Positions 57,421-64,000 of a stretch of DNA of 64,000 bases are shown piece after piece (position 1 is the first letter of the stretch; every line of letters begins with the position of its first letter). The position numbers were made by a program, and so were the translations under genes. The notes under the pieces were generated by a model. That model did no database searches and had not been told where the DNA came from. It worked only from the letters and a program-made list of their open reading frames with translations. The stretch comes from Trichobilharzia szidati (lineage: Eukaryota > Platyhelminthes > Trematoda > Strigeidida > Schistosomatidae). The stretch is taken from the NCBI GenBank assembly GCA_944472155.2, contig OX235279.1, positions 142,944,920 through 143,008,919 on the forward strand, in the 5' to 3' direction.

Positions 57421-58225
57421 GGTATAATGTTGTGGAAGACATAACTATGCCATTTGAAGTGGTAAGACTGACAAAACTTTATGATATAGGAATGATTTCA
57501 TGGGTGAATTGCAAAAGAAACTTCTTGAAAGTCGCATTATTTTCACACCAGTTTTGGTCAAATGTTAATCATTTCTATGGTGTCTTGCACGTATCTGTGG
57601 TGATGGATTAGGTCTTTTAAAACGTTTTCATTCATGAATTCACTTTGAAATGTTTGCAAAAACAATTTGTCTGTTTTTATTTTTGACTAAGTCATCGTTG
57701 AATGATTCATGCAACTGTTAGTCAATTGTGCAAAGTTTCTTAATATTTGTGCACAAGTTATAGCAGCAGTCTCTTGAATTAAAATTCACCGTAAAATACA
57801 GCTGATGTATTAATTTTTCAACCAATTCAAATAGTAACTGAGTGTTCTGACAAGCTCTAGTAGGCTGTTGACTGTTGTATATCACTTCTATGGGTTTCTT
57901 AATACTAAGACCATTGAGTGGCATAGTTCTTCGTTTGATAGCGCGTTGAGAAAGACAACTTATATTTTAGAAATATGTTGCACAGGATGAGTCTCATGGG
58001 GACGGCAGTTACTTTTTTCAGGATATTAGTTAGCTACACAGAGTTCTAAATCAAGTTGTGGCACTTACAACTGAACTACACGTTGTTCTTCAAAGGCTTC
58101 AATACGGTATTCTTGTTACTAGTCAAGAAAGTTTTCTGCTTACAATGATATGGTGTTATTCCAGTACGGTGCTGGCTTGGAATGTAGACTGTGAGGTTTC
58201 ACGAGAATTAATCCTAACATTGGTT
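57421..58225. other. No recognised gene
   Basis: A 65-codon plus frame (57414-57611) and a 68-codon minus frame (57718-57924) show no domain. Nothing assigned. Confidence 0.35.
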
Positions 58226-58229
58226 TAAG

Positions 58230-58623
58230 AATTTCATCATGAGCTGGCATCACTTAGAAAACCACTGGAAAACCTGGGAGTACTCAACAGCTGTTTCGCT
58301 ACCCTAGCTCAGGACTCTCCAGCAGTACGTACACACCGCCAGGTTTCGAACTCAGAACCTTCTGGTTACAAGACCAGCTAGCTGGTAGACCACTAAGCCA
58401 CTGGGATCCGATCCAATGGCCCATGAATTCTAACTTCTGCTAATTCATGCCATAGTAGACCACTTCGCAATGTATTCTTCGATGAGTTACTACCTCACCT
58501 TCAACCTGCTGTACCCTACTGGTCACGAATACCCACTAGAATCCCCGGTTCACTGACTGAATAGGTCTAGTCGCTAGTGAGCGTCAGATTAATTTTCAAA
58601 TGTTGGTTTTGTAGGTATTTTGT
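58230..58623 (-). repeat. Sm-alpha-like SINE, single full-length diverged copy
   Basis: Aligns from end to end with the 399-bp array unit but lacks the linker of about 15 bp, so it shows what one dispersed element looks like. The hammerhead has decayed: core CTGGAGA (A to G at a conserved position), cleavage triplet GTT and a longer stem II. The B box GGTTTCGAACTC lies at about 58342-58355. Confidence 0.85.
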
Positions 58624-59815
58624 CTGTTTGATGACCTCAGTGCAACTGTAACTGGAGTGACTAAAACATAAAACATTAAGAGTCTGCTTTGAACACCAAA
58701 TCTGAGGAGATTTTTGAATTCCTTTCAACTGACAACACTACTTATTACTGGCTCAAAACGGGAAAATAACTGATATTTCATGCCTAAGCCTAATATTAAG
58801 AAAACAGTCAACTTTACACTACAGTTAGAACTCTGACAGCTGTCATTCCCCTATGTGACTTAAAAACCTTAGTGATGAATACCAGTGTTAGATAGTCACA
58901 GGAAAACGTCAGATACAACCAGTAATCTGTATTGAATATTTGCAAATTTTGTAGCCCAAGATGTTTATTTCTAGATTTTTCTTCACTGTTAATGTCAACC
59001 TTGTTCCTAGTTTCACTGAAAGGTATAGACATTAAGGCAGTTTTCTCGTAAGCGATCATCAAAGTGTAAGTTGTATAACTAGACGATTGAAATACACTAA
59101 AAAAAGTGATCAAATCCTATTTTATTTATAATCTTGTGCACTTGAATGGCTTACCATCTGTGATAGTAAAACCATTTCATCGAACAATATAAACAGAACC
59201 ACAAACAGAACATGTCATTTCACATGAAAAAGAAATTTTTGAAGTATTTATAAGATGAGAAGGTAGTTAAACACAAACTCTTGATTCGATATATGCAAAT
59301 GAAAAGTAGTAAATACCTATATCGCACATGGACTTAAAATATAAAATTGGCGCCACTGAACATGAAACCCAGGTCGAGGGATTCCGGCTAATAGCCTCCA
59401 TCCACCTAATAAAGCAGTTTTCTATTCATCCTTCTTTTTTATAGGAGCACAGCCATCTCAACATTTCTTATGAGAACTAAGAAAATTATAAAACCGTTTC
59501 GTGTTCATTCTGTTCTTTTCGGTGTAGTGGCATTACGAATAGTTGGTCAATTGGAATAAAGCAAAAATAGCGGTTTGTACAGAATAAAGCGGTACCATCA
59601 TTTATTTGGTCGGATTATCATCAGCTGCCTAGAGCCTAAAAAACTATTCAGTTTATATACAGGACAATTTTAAAATATTTACAAATATTAGTTTAACGTC
59701 AGTTGACAGTAGACTCCAGACTTAATGAACAGTGGTCAGAAATTACACTTGTATACCTAGTACACAGAAAGTTCAAGTTTAAACTAAAACAAATGTTTGC
59801 AGACAATGGTAAAGG
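58624..59815. other. No recognised gene
   Basis: AT-rich DNA. A 99-codon minus frame at 58814-59113 shows no known domain. Confidence 0.35.
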
Positions 59816-59819
59816 ATTT

Positions 59820-61040
59820 ATAATAATAATAATAATTTGCTTTATTCCAGAAACAGTACTAGTGGTACAGTGTGGAATTTTCAGCACATATCTACAATAT
59901 TTGCATCTAATTTTACCGACATTTAAAATAAGTATTAAACAAACAAAAAAATAAATCTGAAGACACCAACAGCAAAAAACAAAAACAGGATAAACACAAA
60001 ATAATTATAAATGCGAAAAAAGTACCAAAGTCTACCAAGGTCTCATGCAGTGTTTGTGGTGGTAGTGTGAGTAATCCTGAATAATACAAAATTTTTTAAG
60101 GTGGTGACTATGGCGTTCACAACCAATGATTGTCAGTTTAATAGTGACGAAAAGTATAGAAAATAAGAAAAAACAACCACGAAACTAATAATTACATGAT
60201 GGTTAATGAGAGGACAATTTTGTAATACTCATAGTGCTAATAGAGTCGGAACCAGTGGAAACACAATAGAAGAAATATAGTAAAGTACAAAAAGGAAGCC
60301 AATGTTAATATTTTGGGTAGCTAAGTATGTTTGAAGAAGGAGTTCACTAAAGAATACAAAATAAGAGAGAAATAAAAGAGCCTAAAATTATGTCGTTAAT
60401 AACGGAGCAAGTCATAGGTTTCACGCTTAACATTGTCTCTGTCGCTTAGAACACGGGCCAAGTACGGTATCGTTGAGTTCCTGTACTTGGTTGTACGAGC
60501 ATAGATTATTTTATACTGATTTCTGGTTTTACTTGATGAGATACAAGGAGAGAGTTGGGAATAGAGGGGGTGTAGGGGATCGGAGAGCATGGTTTTTGCC
60601 CATTTTTCGCATGTATCCAGATGCCTATCAACTAAAGTAGTGACGAGCTGACTGAGATTTACACCACTAGTTCTACTGACTACCTTCAACATCCTTCTCA
60701 GGATGGTATAGTCCTTTTTCAGTAGACCAGGAAAGACTAACGAGGAGCAGTAAAGTAGAATAGGTAAGATACAAGAGTTGACAAATTGTTAAAGTAGAGT
60801 TCGGGTGATTCCTGATTGTCTAAGTTTCTTAATATAGTAGGTAAGACAGAACACTTTCTTAGAAATCATTAGGATATGAGATGTCCAAGCAAGGCCAGAA
60901 GATAGAACTAGACCGAGGTATTTAGCGTTAGACTTAGTTTCAGTTTTAGTCCCCTCAATGCAACAGTCTTCATGAGAAGACAAGTGGTAAATAAGCTGAT
61001 GATTAACCAATAAATTGAGTAACAATGTGATGAGTTCAAC
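59820..61040 (-). pseudogene. CR1/jockey-like LINE, 3' end with ATT-repeat tail
   Basis: Minus-strand pieces, in order: 'KYLGLVLSSGLAWTSHI' (60789-61025 frame), a linker equivalent to 'SSLVFPGLLKKDYTILRR' (about 60695-60750), then 'LHPLYSQLSPCISSSKTRNQYK' within the 98-codon frame 60396-60692. A 3' UTR of about 570 bp follows, ending in an ATT microsatellite (59821-59838), the kind of short-repeat tail typical of CR1 elements. Strongly similar to 36690-37790. 5'-truncated. Confidence 0.8.
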
Positions 61041-61084
61041 TCAATCGTCGTAGAAACAAAAGACAAGCAAAGTTACATTATAGA

Positions 61085-61495
61085 GAAGTGCGAGAGGAAT
61101 TTAAAGCCAAAGAGAGAGTGAGGATGAGTAAAGAGATTCAGTTACCAGAGCACATAAATCGTGTTTCAGGTGTTTGATAGTGATTGCTTCGGCAAACATG
61201 AGGAGAATTGTACCATTTTGTCTATTGTTAATCTTAAAGGATTTCATGATGTCCACCTCATGACCCGTATGAATAGGCTGTCTGACAATGGCACTACTGT
61301 AAGCGTTTATTGTGTTGGGACGCATGCTGTTCGGTATGCATTCAGAAAATGCAAAGTGTGCTCTTATTTCTGTCCTGTTAATGTAACTGCTTCCTCAGAA
61401 TCACGTAAATTTGTATACACAGATGGAGTTGACATGAGAAGGGTATTTTTCCACTACTGACTGCATCAAATAGCATGTTGTCTGGTAAACGGAAT
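61085..61495 (-). pseudogene. Family B PLE endonuclease, decayed C-terminus
   Basis: 'AIVRQPIHTGHEVDIMKSFKI' and 'LLMFAEAITIKHLKHDLCA' (frame 61101-61325) match the C-terminal half of the GIY-YIG domain at 38339. Upstream, remnants of the first half (about 61330-61490) are frame-broken. It directly adjoins the CR1 fragment. Confidence 0.7.
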
Positions 61496-61925
61496 TTGCC
61501 TCATGACTAAATGCAGAAATGAGAAGTAGTTAACACAAGACAAGTATGTGTATTTCTCTCTTTTCCTCTTTGTAAACTTCTGTTTCCATTGATAATTAAT
61601 TTTTACACTGTTAAGCGATAGTTTCATAAAAAAAACATTCACTAGACTTTATTACTACCAAATTTTAGTCCTGTTTTTAAGCTTTAGAGAACGACTATCA
61701 ATCTTTAGTATCACTTACTATTTACTGGAATGAAAATGTTATAACTTCTTGTTAGACCTCCCTGAGAAGTGATGTGAAGCATTTGATTGTAAAACAGTTT
61801 GATTTGAGTTTTTCAACTTTCCAAATTACACAGATTGTACCTTACTTCCAGCTTCATTTGTCACGTATTGTTCCTTTTTCTATAGAATTCAGTCTGAAGC
61901 TGACAAAAGACTAGACGCAGAACAC
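61496..61925. other. No recognised gene
   Basis: AT-rich. Nothing assigned. Confidence 0.35.
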
Positions 61926-61929
61926 TAGA

Positions 61930-62060
61930 TAGTGTCGGTGGCACAGTGGTTAGAACTCTCGCCGATCATGCACATGGTCCGGGGTTCGATCTCCTGCCGG
62001 CGCACATCCGATATCACTTGTCGGCCTGCAAAATTGGGCTACCGATATCACATGCTGAAA
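61930..62060 (+). repeat. tRNA-derived SINE head, third family
   Basis: A box GTGGCACAGTGGTTAGAAC (61939-61957) and B box GGTTCGATCTCC (61983-61994), at normal tRNA spacing. The bases after the head (TGTCGGCCTGCAAAATTGGG) do not form an acceptor stem, so it is not a tRNA gene. Confidence 0.6.
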
Positions 62061-62149
62061 ATTCTATACTTGTACCAAAATACGGTGTGGAATCAAGCTA
62101 TAGTAAATAAAAAATAATAAAATTTAATATAGTCCTACAAAAAGATCAG

Positions 62150-62340
62150 TTGAGAGGTCGAATAACTCAGTGGTAACGCCTCTGACTGTATCACTCGGTG
62201 ACACGGGTTAGAATCTCATAGTGAACATAAGCTCCTTCAAGACTGCAGATACTCCTTTTTGACGACCATCAACAAACAGGAAACCTAGGCCCAAGCCTTC
62301 CTTCAGTTTGCCTCCCTGCATCTAATGGATGTATTGGTGT
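62150..62340 (+). repeat. tRNA-like SINE, another family
   Basis: A-box-like ATAACTCAGTGGTAACGCC (62162-62180) and a decayed B box GGGTTAGAATCTC (62205-62217), followed by a body with CAAGCCTTCCTTC. Not a tRNA gene. Confidence 0.5.
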
Positions 62341-63115
62341 GAACACAGGTTAACTCACGGACAATGTCATTATGTATTCTTTAACCTCACAATTCATTTA
62401 ATTTCCCTTTGTTATATTTGCTTGTGTGTTAACTGTGTGAAGTAATATCAGGCATCGTAATACCGCGGGTAAGTATAAAGAAGTCTTATGTGTAAGAAAA
62501 TTCTTACTTATTGACTAGAAAACAGAAATGTTAAAGGCTAGCTAACGATTCATTCATTTCAGAAACTTTAACAATATGGGACCATAAGTAGAAATATATC
62601 TTGCCGATAAAAATATGCATTCTGACATTGAGACCTCTTAGCCGGCTTTTTCTTTTAATGTTACAAGCGCGTTACTACTGTCACTTGACTATTCAACGTT
62701 TCCTGGAGAAAAAGTTGTGAAACAGACACACACACACACACAATTTGCGAAAGATAGTTGTCCGAAAAAATATGCTAAGTATGTAATGCGTGATAAAAAC
62801 TGCAAGTCAGCTTAAATATACTCACAGCAGACTTGAGTATTTATAATAAATGAATATAAGTGACTGAAAACTAATTCAAAAATGTAACAAATGCAGTGTG
62901 ACATACAATGAAGGTCGCATTTTTAATAGCATTTCTGGCTTTAGTTATATGTAGTTAAGAGTTTTCAGTGCGAAAGGTTGTGAATATAAATTATCTGAAT
63001 TTGGTACACAAATGATAAGAAATAAACGTGACTTTAAATATCTTTGTAGTAAATTGTTGATTAGCATTCCTGTCTATATACATTCTGTGAAGAAGTGTCA
63101 GCAATTATGTTATAA
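62341..63115. other. AT-rich DNA with a (CA)n run
   Basis: A CA dinucleotide run lies at about 62725-62741. No gene recognised. Confidence 0.4.
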
Positions 63116-63156
63116 TTGCAACCAGTGAAATATCACTAATAATAATAATAGACACG

Positions 63157-63197
63157 GAACAAAGAGTACTCTCTTCGATAAATTCATCATCAGGTTC
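63157..63197 (-). ncRNA. Candidate hammerhead ribozyme, PLE 3' region
   Basis: Minus strand: stem I GAAC/GTTC, perfect core CTGATGA (63193-63187), stem II region TGAATTTATC with two pairs, GAA, G-U pair plus the palindrome AGAGTACTCT as helix III, and T at the cleavage position. The core is canonical; stem II is weak. Confidence 0.5.
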
Positions 63198-63361
63198 TAC
63201 AATTATATATACATTATAATGAATGAATGAATTAGTCTTATGAACGACATTAATATTGTTTAAATAACATCGAATCAATAATATTGATAAATTACAGCTG
63301 AACAGCATCAACATAAAATAAACTGAATGTCAGAAGAATTAGGAAAGGTAATAGTACAAAT

Positions 63362-63606
63362 TCATGAGTTTATAGTCTCTACTGAGGGCCAGGGCAGTAG
63401 TAGGGGCTGGACTTTTTTCTTTTGAACACAGAGCGCTGGTTGTTTGAGGCGAATTGCAATAGCCTCTGCTGTTTGGAGTAGGCGGTGCTTCGACGATTTT
63501 GGTAGTTTGTTAGGCACCCGGTATATTATGGAGAAGGATTCTTCTACGCTTGCTTTGTGGCCGGTTTGTACCAGATGGTCTAATATCGAGCTGTTAATAG
63601 TTTTAA
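63362..63606 (-). pseudogene. Family B PLE endonuclease, C-terminal part
   Basis: Open frame 'SSILDHLVQTGHKASVEESF', 'SIIYRVPNKLPKSSKHRLL', 'QTAEAIAIRLKQPALCVQKK', 'VQPLLLPWPSV', ending at TGA. It matches the last 80 residues of the frame at 43507, with the conserved EA. It begins in the middle of the domain, so the GIY-YIG motifs are missing. Confidence 0.8.
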
Positions 63607-63612
63607 TAATAA

Positions 63613-64000
63613 TTATTATTATGATTATTATTATATCTGATTAAGGTGTAGATAACGTGCAGCCAGTAGTTCAGAATTAGTTTCCGTCATAAGCTAAAAA
63701 AACTTAAAGGTGGGGACTGCTCGATATTCTCTAAGTTTCAGTAATTCACCATCAATATTGCCTAATCAAACTTGGAAACATCATCAGTGCAAATATCATT
63801 GAGGCTACTAATAACAGCATTTATTGCTTGTAATCCGAAAAGAACACTGGGTTTCACATTAACATATCCATCCTAGTCGATTCACTGATATCACCTTCAA
63901 CTGACTCCACAAGACACACTAACTCCCATTTCCTCACAACATCATCACCTAACACTCACACTAACGCCTCTTGCTTCCAGTTCAACTCACACTGGAAGTT
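63613..64000. other. AAT-type microsatellite, then DNA with no recognised gene
   Basis: An imperfect AAT/ATT run occupies about 63604-63638. No gene seen to the window end. Confidence 0.4.

Larger units (their letters stand above)
63120..63612 (-). mobile_element. Family B Penelope-like element, 3' end, truncated at an AAT repeat
   Basis: On the minus strand the endonuclease C-terminus (63606 to 63362) is followed by a terminal region with a hammerhead-like motif (63197-63157). The 5' side breaks off at an ATT/AAT microsatellite (about 63604-63635). Confidence 0.8.

Noticed and set aside
1..64000. LTR retrotransposons or cut-and-paste DNA transposons
   Set aside because: I looked for integrase, protease, gag or transposase motifs and long direct terminal repeats and found none that could be supported.

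Overview
The window looks like transposon-rich DNA of a blood fluke (Schistosoma or a close relative). The reasons are AT-rich sequence, tRNA-derived SINEs that carry a schistosome-type hammerhead ribozyme (Sm-alpha-like), RTE/SR2-like and CR1-like LINE fragments, and many Penelope-like elements (PLEs) with GIY-YIG endonucleases. The species is inferred, not proven. Only one convincing host gene is visible: an uninterrupted 397-codon reading frame for a secreted, acidic, coiled-coil protein at 19852-21045 (minus).

Layout. 1-3700: decayed PLE, RTE and SINE pieces. 3717-13783: 25 full 399-bp tandem units plus a partial one. Each unit holds, on the minus strand, a tRNA-like Pol III promoter, a complete hammerhead ribozyme and a TTTT stretch 11 bases past the predicted cleavage point. 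13784-19730: mostly unrecognised AT-rich DNA with small relics. 19735-21045: the host gene. 22080-26530: SINE, RTE relic and two decayed family A PLEs. 27042-29621: a family A PLE between 12-bp target-site duplications. 30980-32860: RTE relics. 34280-41560: family B PLEs (one inside inverted repeats), a full-length SINE, RTE and CR1 pieces. 43242-45158: a near-perfect palindrome with 951-bp arms, each carrying the 3' end of a family B PLE. 45168-46200: another family A-type PLE 3' end. 47775-49060: an RTE reverse-transcriptase fragment with FADD. 51211-53355: a family B PLE broken by a 300-bp PLE terminal-repeat insertion with a 13-bp duplication. 54109-54815: a non-coding inverted-repeat element. 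55880-64000: SINEs, a CR1 3' end, and PLE relics.

How the parts fit together. The sequence elements act as transposons, not as a pathway. The most striking theme is self-cleaving RNA. Hammerhead or hammerhead-like motifs occur in the SINE array, in PLE terminal repeats of two families and in a non-coding inverted-repeat element. In nearly all of them helix III is a loop-free palindrome, as expected for ribozymes that work as dimers. The 10-kb array is flanked on both sides by the same 9-bp word, which suggests it arrived as one concatemer. All functional statements rest on motif reading; nothing was folded or searched computationally.
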